Positions 44,736 through 53,908 of a DNA stretch of 64,000 nt are shown here, piece after piece. The DNA comes from GCA-2748575 sp965222725. GTDB lineage: Bacteria > Pseudomonadota > Gammaproteobacteria > Pseudomonadales > Ketobacteraceae. The stretch's first letter is position 1, and each line of letters opens with the position of its first letter. The DNA lies in assembly GCA_965222725.1 (NCBI GenBank), contig OZ244969.1, positions 6,076,001-6,140,000 on the forward strand, given 5' to 3'. The translations under genes were made by a program, and so were the position numbers. The notes below the pieces were generated by a model that was not told where the DNA came from, did not search any database, and saw only the letters and a program-made list of their open reading frames with translations.

Positions 44736-46916
44736 CTAAAGAATATGGTAGATAAGTTTTGCCCCAAAAGTGCGCGGCGGATTAATATCGCGGGTTACAC
44801 CCACGTCCCCCGCCAAAAACTCCCTGGTGGAAGTGGTATAGTCTTTATCTGTCAGGTTCTCTCCGTACAGTTGTGCTTCCCACTTTTCATCACGGGATAC
44901 CCAGGAAAACCTGGCATTAAGCAAGCCATAGGTGGCCTGCGATGACGTTTCCTGGTTATAGGCAGTAAAATACTGCCTTGTTTGCCAGGAATATTCCAGA
45001 CGGTAACTGAGGGTTCCCTGGCTGATATCCTGAAAATACTGGCCCGCCAGATTCAATTTTCGCCGCGGCGCAGCGTTCAATGTGTTGCCTGAAACATCAG
45101 TTCTTTCGGTGCTATCAGGAACAGGGGCCATATATTCATCGTACTTCGCGCTCAGGAAGGCAAAGTTGAATTCAAACAGCCACTCCAGTGTCGGCATCCA
45201 GCGATTTTCCATCTCAAAACCACGGATATTTGCCTCGGCCGCATTTGAAACCGAAAGAACACCCGCCTGGGAAAAGTCCGACACCTGCAGGTCTTCGTAG
45301 TCATAATAGAAAAACACCAGATTGCTACGTAGCCCAGTATCAGACCAGCTTTTCTTAATGCCAGCTTCATAGGCAGTGACATATTCAGGATCAAACTGGC
45401 TGTCATCAGCGGTGAAGTTATAACCACCACTTTTAAATCCACGACTTATCGAACCGTAGAGCAGGCTGCCCTGATCGGTGGTGTAATCAAGAGAAAATTT
45501 AGGACTCCAGGACTCCCAGGACTCTTTGTCGGCATAATCAAACACTGGAATAATTGCCCCGCCAGCGTCCACAGTTACCACATCATCGAAATCCTTCTCT
45601 TCATCACTGTAGCGCAATCCCAATGACATATTAAGTTGTTCCGAGAAGGCCACTGAAGCATTGGAAAATATCGCATAAGCCTTGGTTTGGTTGCTGACAT
45701 CCAAAACCCTTGCTGCACCTAAATCATTCCGGTTGAGACGAGCATCTGACTCATGATCCTCTTGAAACAGATACAAGCCACCAACAAGTCTGAACCCGTC
45801 ATTGAGATAATTCAGACGTAGCTCCTCCGATATCTGATCTTGCTGGTCATCAATCTCGGTGACCAGAATATCCAATGCCGAACCGTCAGTATCCTCTTTC
45901 AACAGATAATCGGTTTGACGATAAGCCGTCAGTGAAGTCAACGTCAGGTTACTCGCTAGTGGTACAATCAGCTCCAGAGAAACTCCCTGGTTGGTATGCT
46001 CAACTGTTGGATCTTCATAAGAAATGCTCATTTCAAAAGGATCAGATGGCTGATTCAGCGTGCCGGCAGAGCCGCTGGGCGAACCATCCCTTTGCTTGCC
46101 CGTCGCCTTAAAAGCCCCGGTAGCACGATCAATGTCCGAATAATCCGCCCGAAAAATCGCCTCAGCTGCACTAGCTTTCAAACGCAAAGTACCCCGAGCA
46201 CTCAGGCTGTCGTCATCCAGCAGCCCGTCCACGCCGTTATCGCTCTTGTTATCTACGTAGGGATCGTGATCAGTTTTCATCACGGCCAGCCCACCATAAA
46301 GGCTGTCGTTCACCAGTGCACCGGAGGCTGATGCGGCAACACTGGTATAGTCGTAGCTGCCGTATTCCACGCTGGCGCGGGCGCGGGTTTCGTCATCGGG
46401 CAGGCGGGTAATAATATTGATGGTGCCGCCGGTGGAATTACGCCCATAGAGTGTGCCCTGGGGGCCACGGAGAATTTCCACCCGCTCGACATCCAGAAAA
46501 TCTTCCAGAGCGGTGGTGGGCCGGGCCTGATACACGCCATCCACATGAATGGTGACACTGGGGTCAGCTCCGACAAAATCAAGATTGGTACCGATACCGC
46601 GAATATAGACTCTGGCTGCCTGAGCATTACGGGATATATTCAGTCCGGGAGTCTGTGCTTCCAGATCCTCGATATTGTCAGTCCCGGTATTGTTCAGGCT
46701 GTCCTCATCGAACACGGTAACGGCATAGGGAATGCTCTGGACGTTAACTTCCCCTTCCTTGGTTGCGGTCACCACGATTTCCTGCATGGGTGCCACCTTG
46801 CGGCCGGTTTTTTTATTCTTGTTGTTATCTTCCGTCTCGCTACTGGCGAATGCCTGACCGGCGCACATCAGTGCTCCGCCCAGCATACTCAAGCCAACTA
46901 TCCAGTGATTCTGCAT
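44736..46916 (-). CDS. TonB-dependent outer-membrane receptor
   Basis: About 726 residues from the ATG at 46916. A signal peptide (MLGGALMCAGQAFAS) is followed by a TonB box (QEIVVTATK), the plug with VRGIGTN-like YIRGIGTNLDF and EILRGPQGTLYGRNSTGG, and a 22-strand barrel ending in PRTFGAKLIYHIL. The usual C-terminal Phe is replaced by Leu. It is the Fe-pesticin/IroN-like type of TonB receptor often found with polyketide or terpenoid gene sets, but the ligand is unknown. It is the first gene of a compact minus-strand cassette with the trifunctional kinase and the NRPS/PKS. It may take up the product, its precursor, or an inducer; no Fur box was seen upstream. Confidence 0.93.
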   Translation of the reverse strand: MQNHWIVGLSMLGGALMCAGQAFASSETEDNNKNKKTGRKVAPMQEIVVTATKEGEVNVQSIPYAVTVFDEDSLNNTGTDNIEDLEAQTPGLNISRNAQAARVYIRGIGTNLDFVGADPSVTIHVDGVYQARPTTALEDFLDVERVEILRGPQGTLYGRNSTGGTINIITRLPDDETRARASVEYGSYDYTSVAASASGALVNDSLYGGLAVMKTDHDPYVDNKSDNGVDGLLDDDSLSARGTLRLKASAAEAIFRADYSDIDRATGAFKATGKQRDGSPSGSAGTLNQPSDPFEMSISYEDPTVEHTNQGVSLELIVPLASNLTLTSLTAYRQTDYLLKEDTDGSALDILVTEIDDQQDQISEELRLNYLNDGFRLVGGLYLFQEDHESDARLNRNDLGAARVLDVSNQTKAYAIFSNASVAFSEQLNMSLGLRYSDEEKDFDDVVTVDAGGAIIPVFDYADKESWESWSPKFSLDYTTDQGSLLYGSISRGFKSGGYNFTADDSQFDPEYVTAYEAGIKKSWSDTGLRSNLVFFYYDYEDLQVSDFSQAGVLSVSNAAEANIRGFEMENRWMPTLEWLFEFNFAFLSAKYDEYMAPVPDSTERTDVSGNTLNAAPRRKLNLAGQYFQDISQGTLSYRLEYSWQTRQYFTAYNQETSSQATYGLLNARFSWVSRDEKWEAQLYGENLTDKDYTTSTREFLAGDVGVTRDINPPRTFGAKLIYHIL

Positions 46917-47001
46917 CTCTAACTCACAAGTCAGGTCTTTTTTGCAACAACTACTGTACGCCGCCACCGCCTTTACACAATCAGAGGGTGACCACCTAAA
47001 C

Positions 47002-47032
47002 AGTATAGACGTAATTTCGACAGCGTCTCAGA
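47002..47032 (-). promoter_or_regulatory. Possible promoter of TonB receptor-kinase-NRPS/PKS cassette
   Basis: On the minus strand TATACT (complement of 47002-47007) is a good -10 element about 85 bp upstream of the receptor ATG. The upstream TGAGAC at 18 bp spacing is a weak -35 match, which would fit an activated promoter. The region between dctM and the receptor contains no hairpin. Confidence 0.35.
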
Positions 47033-47091
47033 TCGCAAAAAGAAATTGTTGTAAGCAGTTTTTGAATTACGCCATATGGACCAGAAAGTGG

Positions 47092-48420
47092 TTAATGAAC
47101 CAGCAGATCCGGTAGCCAAAGGGCCAGACCGGGCCAACCGATCAAAAAACAAACAACCACAAGGGTGAGCATAACGAAGGGCAGCGTGCCGCGGAACACC
47201 TTGCCGGCCCCTATATCGGGCAGCATTTTCTGAATCACAAACACGTTGAGGCCGATGGGCGGGGTGATCAACGCCAGTTCGATCATCATCACAATAAAAA
47301 CCCCGAACCAGATGGGGTCGATACCCTGCTCCAGCACCAGCGGATACACCACGGGCAGTGTCAGAATGATCATGCCGAAGGTATCCAGAATGGCGCCCAA
47401 CAGCAGGTACAAAAGCACCAGTGCCACTAACAGCAGTACGGCAGAAAGCTCCAGTGCAGCAAGCGTGGCCACCAAAGCATCAGTTACCTGGGTATAGGCC
47501 ATGAAGCGGCTGAACAGCAGGCCACCGGTGAGCAGCAACAACAGGTTAACGGACAGCAGCAGGCTGTGATCCAGGCTAGTGGCAAAGCCGGGGCACAACA
47601 TGCTCAACCGGCCAGACACGCTGCCACGCCGCTTGATATAACCGGCCAGCACAATGCCCGCTACGCCCACGGCGGCAGCTTCGGTTGGCGTGGCCAGGCC
47701 CAGATAAATCGTTAACAGCACACCGATCAACACGGCGGTAACGGGTGCGATATAAATCAGTGAACGCAGCTTTTGCCGCCAGGACACCGCCGGTTGCACC
47801 GGGCCCATTGCGGGGTTTAACCAGCACCTGCCCAGAACATAGAGCATAAACAGCAACATCAGTACCAGTCCCGGCAGCAGACCGGCGACAAAAAGGTCTC
47901 CCAGGGAGGTTTTGGTCCAGGCGCTGTAAAACACCATGGGCACACTGGGGGGAATCAGAATAGCCAGCACCCCGGCCGACGCCAGCGCACCACTGGACAG
48001 GCCGGTGTCGTAACCCATGCGTTTCATTTCCGGCAGCAGGGTTTTGCCAATGGCCCCCACAGTGGCCACACTGGAACCGCTGATGGCACCAAAGCTGGCG
48101 GCGCTGGCAATGGAGGTAGCGGCCATGCCGCCGGGCAAACGGCCAAACCACTGGCCAAAGCAACGGTACAGATCCTCCCCCAGGCCAAAATGATGGGCCA
48201 GCTGCCCCATAAGAATAAAAAGCGGCAACGTGACCATGACAAAGTTTTCGTTCAGTTCCCACACCACCAGCTGCAACTGAATAAAGGTGGATTCCGCTCC
48301 CAGAAAATACAGATTACCGCCCACGCCACAAAGCCACAGGGCCACGCCAATGGGCACCCGCAGCAGAATCAGAGTCAGCAGAATGCTGATGGCGATTATC
48401 CCTGTGGTTTCCGGTGTCAC
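47092..48420 (-). CDS. dctM: TRAP transporter large permease subunit DctM
   Basis: A 442-residue polytopic membrane protein with about 12 hydrophobic segments. Family features are the N-terminal VPIGVALWLCGV stretch, FGAISGSSVATVGAIGKTLLPEM, and GALASAGVLAILIPPSVPMV, followed by later LGLATPTEAAAVGVAG. It forms the Na+-coupled translocation channel with DctQ and receives ligand from a DctP protein. It overlaps dctQ by four bases. The binding-protein gene that normally completes the set is missing here and appears at 29746-30891. Confidence 0.95.
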   Translation of the reverse strand: MTPETTGIIAISILLTLILLRVPIGVALWLCGVGGNLYFLGAESTFIQLQLVVWELNENFVMVTLPLFILMGQLAHHFGLGEDLYRCFGQWFGRLPGGMAATSIASAASFGAISGSSVATVGAIGKTLLPEMKRMGYDTGLSSGALASAGVLAILIPPSVPMVFYSAWTKTSLGDLFVAGLLPGLVLMLLFMLYVLGRCWLNPAMGPVQPAVSWRQKLRSLIYIAPVTAVLIGVLLTIYLGLATPTEAAAVGVAGIVLAGYIKRRGSVSGRLSMLCPGFATSLDHSLLLSVNLLLLLTGGLLFSRFMAYTQVTDALVATLAALELSAVLLLVALVLLYLLLGAILDTFGMIILTLPVVYPLVLEQGIDPIWFGVFIVMMIELALITPPIGLNVFVIQKMLPDIGAGKVFRGTLPFVMLTLVVVCFLIGWPGLALWLPDLLVH

Positions 48421-48941
48421 TGGGCGTGTTCTCCGTTACCGGTATCAGGGGCATAAGGCGGCTGAAAAAACTGCAGGGCCGCCACCAGCGCAGTCACTAA
48501 CCCACTGACACACATCAGCAGCGTAAATGGCCAGTAAGGAACGGCAAGGATGCGGGTGGATTCCTGATACTCCATGAGATCGCGAGTGGCATACCAGCCA
48601 CCGGCGGCGAATACCAGTGCAAACAGCAGAATGGATACAATAGAAAGAGTGCTGATCAGACGTTGTAGCCGCCGGTTTTTGAGCCCGTTGATAAAGTCCA
48701 CCGACAGCCAGTCGGAAGCCGCCGCCAGTACCGGAATGCCGGTCAGAAAAATACTCAGGAGCAGCAGGCCGATCACTTCCTGGGCCCAGGGGATGGGGGC
48801 AAGCAACAGGGAACGAAGCAGGATATCCCCCAGCAGCAATAACACCAGTGCCGGTATCAATGCCAGCCTGTTCAGCAGGCGGAAGCTGTCAACGATGCTG
48901 TTAACAACTCCTGTGATCTTGCCCTGAACACTAAACGCCAT
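48417..48941 (-). CDS. dctQ: TRAP transporter small permease subunit DctQ
   Basis: 174 residues with four transmembrane segments in the DctQ pattern: LALIPALVLLLLGDILLRS, EVIGLLLLSIFLTGIPVLAA, a middle helix with STLSIVSILLFALVFAAGGW, and a last helix with PYWPFTLLMCVSGLVTAL. It joins DctM to make the permease. AAGGA precedes the ATG, which is only 24 bp after the stop of the REC-GGDEF-EAL gene, so transcription is probably continuous with the signalling genes. Confidence 0.92.
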   Translation of the reverse strand: MAFSVQGKITGVVNSIVDSFRLLNRLALIPALVLLLLGDILLRSLLLAPIPWAQEVIGLLLLSIFLTGIPVLAAASDWLSVDFINGLKNRRLQRLISTLSIVSILLFALVFAAGGWYATRDLMEYQESTRILAVPYWPFTLLMCVSGLVTALVAALQFFQPPYAPDTGNGEHAQ

Positions 48942-48965
48942 GGAATCCTTCCATCAGCCGGCGGG

Positions 48966-50672
48966 TTACAGGGGATCGATCAGCAGGGGACCCGGCTTTT
49001 TAATGCCATAACCCTGAGCGTAATCCACTCCGATTTCCGTGAGTGCCGCTAGGGTTTTGTCATCTTCCACAAACTCTGCCACGGTGAGCAGGCCGGCGGC
49101 ATGGGCAATCTTGTTACAGGCTTCGACTATGCCCCGGTCAATGGAATCTTCCAGCATGTTCAGCACAAAGCTGCCATCGATTTTCAGGTAATCCACCGGA
49201 ATGGTTTTCAGGTAAGAAAATGAACTCAGGCCTACCCCAAAATCATCCAGAGCAAACTTGTAGCCATGCTGACGGATTTCGCTGATAAAGCCCACGGCAT
49301 CCACCAGATTGTCGATGGCCGCTGTTTCGGTAATTTCAAAACAGATATTTTGCGGGTTAATGATATTGAGTTTCTGCAGCCGCTTGATGTCTTCAAAAAA
49401 GGAGCGGTCGCTCAGGGTGGAACCGGACAGGTTGATAAAGTAGGTGCCTTCCGACTGGTGACCCAACCCGGTGGCGTTGAGGTATTCAAAAACGTGTTTT
49501 ACCACCCAGCGGTCAATCACCGGCATCAGGTTATAGCGCTCGGCTGCAGGAATAAATTCCCCGGGGCCGATCAATCCATCGGGCCCGCTCATGCGTAACA
49601 GAAATTCCGTATGGGTGCCGGGCAGGTCACGCAAGTTGGCCATGGGCTGATGGTAAAGCACAAAGCGGTCTTCTTCCGCCGCCTGGCGAATCCGGGGTGC
49701 CCATTGCATTTCCGATTTGCGCTTGTTGTATTCCACATCGTCCGGTGTGAACCACACCATGCCGTTGCGGCCCTTGTCTTTGGCCGCGTAGCAGGCAATG
49801 TCGGCACAGCTCAGCAGCTCGTGCAGATCCTGGGCGTATTCGTTAATTTCCACCATGCCGATACTGATGGTGACTTCAAAGGGTTTACCTTCCCAGATAA
49901 AGCGATTGTCCTGCACTTTCTGGCGAATGGTTTTGGCAACTTTTAATGCGCCTTCCTTGTGACAGCTATCCAGCAGAATGCCGAACTCATCGCCACCCAG
50001 GCGGGCCAGGGTATCGCGTTCACGAATACAGGATTTTAATACAGTGGTGGTGCGTACCAGCAGCTCATCGCCGGCGATATGACCGCAGGTGTCATTCACT
50101 ACCTTGAACTGATCCAGATCCAGGAACATGAGCACATGGGTGTCGCGGCTCTTTTTAACTTCAGCCAGGGCATTGCCGATACGCTTTTCAAATTCCTTGC
50201 GGTTAACCAGATTGGTCAGGTTGTCGTGATAACGAAGAAAGCGGTAATCCGCTTCGGTTTTCTCGTGTACCTTGTGGGACTGGTGCTGGCGATATTCCCG
50301 CAGAACAACAGGCACCAGGCGTGCCATGTTGTCTTTCATAATATAATCCTGGGCGCCACGGTGCATTTCACCAATGGCAACCTCTTCGCCAATTTCACCG
50401 GATACGATAACAACGGGAAGGTTTGGATTATGGGCGCGTACCGCATCCAGCACATCAAAGGATGAAAAACCGTTCATGTGATGATCGGTGATCACTACAT
50501 CCCAGCTTTCAGCCAGTGCGGCCTGCACTTCCTTGATGGTTTCCACATGACGGTACTGATAATTCAGATTGCCCCGGTTCAACGTGTGTATTAACAGATA
50601 CACATCGTCTTCGGAGTCATCAACTATGAGCAGCTTGAGTTGTTCGTCTTGTTGTGTTTCAGGCTCATTCAT
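48966..50672 (-). CDS. REC-GGDEF-EAL response regulator (cyclic-di-GMP turnover)
   Basis: 568 residues: receiver domain (~12-125, acidic pair in VDDSEDD, Asp in VVITDHHMNGF), GGDEF domain (~150-310, RLGGDEFG intact) and EAL domain (~325-565). The EAL signature motif is EFLLRM; the Asn in FINLSG, Glu in EITET, Asp pair in DDFGVG, Lys in LKIDGSF and Glu in AEFVEDD are retained, so phosphodiesterase activity is plausible. A diguanylate cyclase I-site RxxD is not seen before GGDEF. Phosphorylation of the receiver would set the balance. It overlaps the CheY-like gene by eight bases and is followed by dctQ. Confidence 0.93.
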   Translation of the reverse strand: MNEPETQQDEQLKLLIVDDSEDDVYLLIHTLNRGNLNYQYRHVETIKEVQAALAESWDVVITDHHMNGFSSFDVLDAVRAHNPNLPVVIVSGEIGEEVAIGEMHRGAQDYIMKDNMARLVPVVLREYRQHQSHKVHEKTEADYRFLRYHDNLTNLVNRKEFEKRIGNALAEVKKSRDTHVLMFLDLDQFKVVNDTCGHIAGDELLVRTTTVLKSCIRERDTLARLGGDEFGILLDSCHKEGALKVAKTIRQKVQDNRFIWEGKPFEVTISIGMVEINEYAQDLHELLSCADIACYAAKDKGRNGMVWFTPDDVEYNKRKSEMQWAPRIRQAAEEDRFVLYHQPMANLRDLPGTHTEFLLRMSGPDGLIGPGEFIPAAERYNLMPVIDRWVVKHVFEYLNATGLGHQSEGTYFINLSGSTLSDRSFFEDIKRLQKLNIINPQNICFEITETAAIDNLVDAVGFISEIRQHGYKFALDDFGVGLSSFSYLKTIPVDYLKIDGSFVLNMLEDSIDRGIVEACNKIAHAAGLLTVAEFVEDDKTLAALTEIGVDYAQGYGIKKPGPLLIDPL

Positions 50673-51105
50673 AAGCTGTAAGATTCAGGTCCAGCCAGTA
50701 CTTTCTGAGTTCCTTGACGTTATCAATGAATTCATCGAAGTCCAGGGCTTTTCGTATAAAACTGTTCGCTCCTAACCTGTAAGTCTCAAGCAAATCCCGC
50801 TGCTCGTCTGATGAGGTTAACACCACAATCGGCACCGCCGATGTGCGCCGATCCGCACGAATGCGCTTCAGCACCTCAAAACCATTCAATTTTGGCAGAT
50901 TGATATCCAGAAAAACCACTTTCGGCGCCTCTTCCGGATTACGCGCCTGATATTTTCCTTCCGCAAACAGGTAATCAACTGCATCCTGTCCGTCGCGGGC
51001 CACGAAGATGTCGTCGCTTTCCACGCCGGAGCGCCGGAACGCAATCAACGCCAGTTCCTCTTCGTCTGCGTTATCTTCTACCAGTAATATCTTATGGTTG
51101 CTCAC
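50665..51105 (-). CDS. Single-domain response regulator (CheY/Rcp1-like)
   Basis: 146 residues containing only a receiver domain: LLVEDNADEEE, phospho-acceptor Asp in VVFLDINLPKLNGFEVL, Thr/Ser in VVLTSSDEQRD and the conserved Lys in FIRKALDF. The extended loop before the Asp strand (KYQARNPEEAPK) is of the Rcp1 type often partnered with phytochrome or GAF-containing kinases. It overlaps the REC-GGDEF-EAL gene by eight bases. A kinase partner is not adjacent; the trifunctional kinase 6 kb downstream or the kinase at 7 kb are candidates. Confidence 0.95.
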   Translation of the reverse strand: MSNHKILLVEDNADEEELALIAFRRSGVESDDIFVARDGQDAVDYLFAEGKYQARNPEEAPKVVFLDINLPKLNGFEVLKRIRADRRTSAVPIVVLTSSDEQRDLLETYRLGANSFIRKALDFDEFIDNVKELRKYWLDLNLTAYE

Positions 51106-51187
51106 TCACGCCCTCTCCTTTCCCAGATTGCTCTAAGTGTATACCAGACGTGAAGATTTAGCTTCCCGTACAGAGCCATTCTGTTAA

Positions 51188-51229
51188 GTAAAACAAGGGC
51201 CGGCGAACGCTGTTAAAGCATTACCGGCC
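51188..51229 (-). terminator. Terminator of second TonB receptor gene
   Basis: GGCCGG (51198-51203) pairs with CCGGCC (51224-51229), with a second inner stem of five pairs around the loop. On the minus strand the hairpin is followed by CTTGTTTTACTT. It ends the CopD-like/TonB receptor operon and isolates the CheY-like regulator gene downstream. Confidence 0.65.
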
Positions 51230-51284
51230 ACCGTTATAACAATTTCTTATAAAAGAATAAAGTCAGCGCCAAAGTTAGTTGAAA

Positions 51285-53372
51285 TTAAAGATTCGGTAAA
51301 TCCAATCGCACGCCGGCCATAACACTAAAGCCATTACCGGGAAGGAAGGTGGGCAGGTCAGGAGAAGATTCTTCCCTGATGACGTAGGTAGAGTTATATC
51401 TGGTATCAAAAAGATTATTAACCACAAGATGTGCTGTTATATGCCGATGGGATTGCCAGAGAAATTTCCAACCCCATAACAGATAACCTTCGTGATCCAG
51501 TGTATTGAGATGATCCGCCGGATTGTTTCCCGGCACCCAGGTAACCGTTGGCCCGGTTTGAACAGTTTCCCCCTGGTACAAGAGTTTGCCGCTCAGAATA
51601 TGTTCCGGCACACCGGCAATCTGCTTGCCGGTAAATACACCATTTTTAAAGTAGAAATCGCTATAGTTCCAGGTGGCCTGATAACGAAATATTCCAAGCG
51701 GCCCTTTGATACCCAGCTCAACCCCCTGATGAATCGTTGTGCCATCATAATTCAGCGCATTGGCAATCACCCCATATTGGCTGGCAGTGGACATCAGTTC
51801 CCGCTCAAGTTCAGAGCGGTACAAACTGATATCCAGCACCTGTTGTTGCCAGCGGTACTGCCCGCCGATTTCCAGGGTATCGGATTTTTGTGGGCGCAGG
51901 TCCAGAAAGAAGGCTTCGGAGAGATAGGTCAGTATGGGATTGAGACGGGTACCGATAAATTCCCAGTAGGTAGGCACTTCTGTGGCACGACTCAAATTGG
52001 CGAACAATCGCAAATCCGCCAGCGCCGGCTGGTAAATCAGCCCGATCCGGGGTGTCCAGAACTCCCAGCGTTTATTCAGTTCGCTCTGATACTGCGCCTT
52101 GATTCCGCGGCGTTCGCTTTGTGTAAACTGCAAATGGGTGCTTAACGTCCATTCGGGGAACAGCGTCAGATTTGCCAGCAAAGAGCCGGTGGTATTTTCT
52201 GCCTGCAGATCAAACTCGGCATATTGCGCGATACGATCGCCGTTCAGCGGATGGTTGCCAAAATAATTGCGGGGCATGTCACTGTGGTTGTGATCCAGGC
52301 CCAACTGGTAGTGCAGGTAGCCCGTGGGATAATGATCAAAAAGGTATTGAGCGCCGAGCAAGGTGGCATCCGTTTCTATATGGCTCATGGGGTCCACAAA
52401 AGCATCGTCCGTTGCCTGCCAGTAAAGGCCCAGCTGATGACCGGCCTGGGTGCTCCCCTGCTGTTGATAACTGAGCTGCTGACTGAACCGGAGTTGCGAC
52501 ACACTGCGGTGGGGATCGCGGGCGTACATGTTCAGGCCAATATCAAACAGCTCGCCGCCATCGCCATACACCGACCGGGGATCGTTTTCCGCCCGCTCTT
52601 TGGTGAGTACAAAAGGCATATCAAAATGCAGATCGCTGTAGCGCAGGTGATACTGACCGGACAAGCCCGGTGCCAGATCAAAACCGCCACTAATACGGTA
52701 CACGGATTTGGAGGATTCCGAATGGTGCCGGTAGCCTTCGGCGCTGGCTTCATAAAAACCCAGCCGGTAAAAGTGGTGATCGGATTCCCGCTGATGGTTG
52801 ATTAAAAAACTCTGCCGCGAAAAAGACCCGCTTTCCACATAAAAGCTGTCGCCATCGGCAGTGTTTACCTGACCAATAAAATCAATATCGCCCCCCAGCG
52901 TGAGAGCGCCGGGCACCCGGCTGTTGGCACCGCGATGTACACTGATGGCTGCTGTTCCCGCCAGATCCAGCAGCCCGATAATAAAAGAGCCATCGGCCTC
53001 GTTGGCGGGAAGGCCGTTTTCCCGGATCAGCACGCCCCGGCTTACCGGGTTGGCCTGCAGGCCCGAGCCGCGAATATTCAGACGGGGCTGATCCAGGCCG
53101 CCAAAGAATTCCTGCACCACTACCCCGGGCTGGTTTCCTAACGCGTCGCTTAGGGTGACAGGATTGGGCATATCTTCCAGGGATATCAGATTGGTGCCCC
53201 CGGGCACGGTGGCCAGCGAATCTTCCAGATCCAGCAGGGATTTAACCTGCCCCGGTGTGGCCGGAGAGGCGGTGATTTCCATGGTTTCCAGGCTTTCCGC
53301 TCCGGTGGCCGAATGGCTGACCACAAGGCAAGCCAGCCCGGGCAGCAGGCGGCGAAGAATCAGGCGTGGCAT
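51285..53372 (-). CDS. TonB-dependent outer-membrane receptor
   Basis: 695 residues with a short signal peptide (LACLVVSHSATGAE), a TonB box-like ETMEITAS, a plug with VVVQEFFGGLDQPRLNIRGS and GALTLGGDIDF, and a barrel with typical TonB-receptor strand repeats, ending FSVMAGVRLDLPNL. It is of the FecA/PhuR-like size class, whose ligands are ferric complexes, haem or other metal chelates; the ligand is not shown. It lies 36 bp after the CopD-like gene, and a Fur box precedes that gene, so iron-controlled expression is likely. Confidence 0.92.
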   Translation of the reverse strand: MPRLILRRLLPGLACLVVSHSATGAESLETMEITASPATPGQVKSLLDLEDSLATVPGGTNLISLEDMPNPVTLSDALGNQPGVVVQEFFGGLDQPRLNIRGSGLQANPVSRGVLIRENGLPANEADGSFIIGLLDLAGTAAISVHRGANSRVPGALTLGGDIDFIGQVNTADGDSFYVESGSFSRQSFLINHQRESDHHFYRLGFYEASAEGYRHHSESSKSVYRISGGFDLAPGLSGQYHLRYSDLHFDMPFVLTKERAENDPRSVYGDGGELFDIGLNMYARDPHRSVSQLRFSQQLSYQQQGSTQAGHQLGLYWQATDDAFVDPMSHIETDATLLGAQYLFDHYPTGYLHYQLGLDHNHSDMPRNYFGNHPLNGDRIAQYAEFDLQAENTTGSLLANLTLFPEWTLSTHLQFTQSERRGIKAQYQSELNKRWEFWTPRIGLIYQPALADLRLFANLSRATEVPTYWEFIGTRLNPILTYLSEAFFLDLRPQKSDTLEIGGQYRWQQQVLDISLYRSELERELMSTASQYGVIANALNYDGTTIHQGVELGIKGPLGIFRYQATWNYSDFYFKNGVFTGKQIAGVPEHILSGKLLYQGETVQTGPTVTWVPGNNPADHLNTLDHEGYLLWGWKFLWQSHRHITAHLVVNNLFDTRYNSTYVIREESSPDLPTFLPGNGFSVMAGVRLDLPNL

Positions 53373-53408
53373 GCTGTTTACCAGCCAGCGCTGTGCGGCA
53401 ACGGCCGG

Positions 53409-53849
53409 CTACCAGGACACATAAAACATGGCCTTGGCCAGCACCACAATAAAGAACATATGAATAATGACGCTGAGGTGGGTCCGCTCAAATCGTTGCG
53501 AGGACATACAGCCGTTGGTGGCTGAGCGGATGGCAGTAACAAAGTGCACCAGCACGGAGAGTGCCAACAGAATCTTTACCCCCAGTAAAATACCGAAGGA
53601 GTTGCCGAAGGGTTCCGGCATGCGGCTGTAGTGAATGTAGGCAAGGAAGAGCCCGGACAGAAACAGGGTGGCCACCACCCAGGGCATGATTCGCTTGGCC
53701 CGGTTGATGATGCCGGTCTCGATCTGAGGCATGAGCGTGGGGCCCAGCTGATCGCGAATCCCCTCCAGTATAAAAACCTCAAAAAACACCACACCGATAA
53801 ATGCTGCGGCACACAGCAGATGAATCACATGAACAATACCGTATTCCAT
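53409..53849 (-). CDS. CopD-like/DUF2269-type integral membrane protein
   Basis: About 146 residues from the ATG at 53849, which follows GGGGG. It has four predicted transmembrane segments with His residues inside the first (IVHVIHLLCAAAFIGVVFF) and later ones (VHFVTAIR, SVIIHMFFIVVLAKAMFYV). The pattern fits CopD-family or heme-handling membrane proteins; metal or haem binding by the His residues is inferred. It is the first gene of a two-gene operon with a TonB receptor behind a Fur box, which points to iron or haem rather than copper. Confidence 0.78.
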   Translation of the reverse strand: MEYGIVHVIHLLCAAAFIGVVFFEVFILEGIRDQLGPTLMPQIETGIINRAKRIMPWVVATLFLSGLFLAYIHYSRMPEPFGNSFGILLGVKILLALSVLVHFVTAIRSATNGCMSSQRFERTHLSVIIHMFFIVVLAKAMFYVSW

Positions 53850-53908
53850 AGCAGCCCCCAGAACACACAAGGTTAGTGGGGGCAATGGTAATACATTTCA
53901 CTACCATG

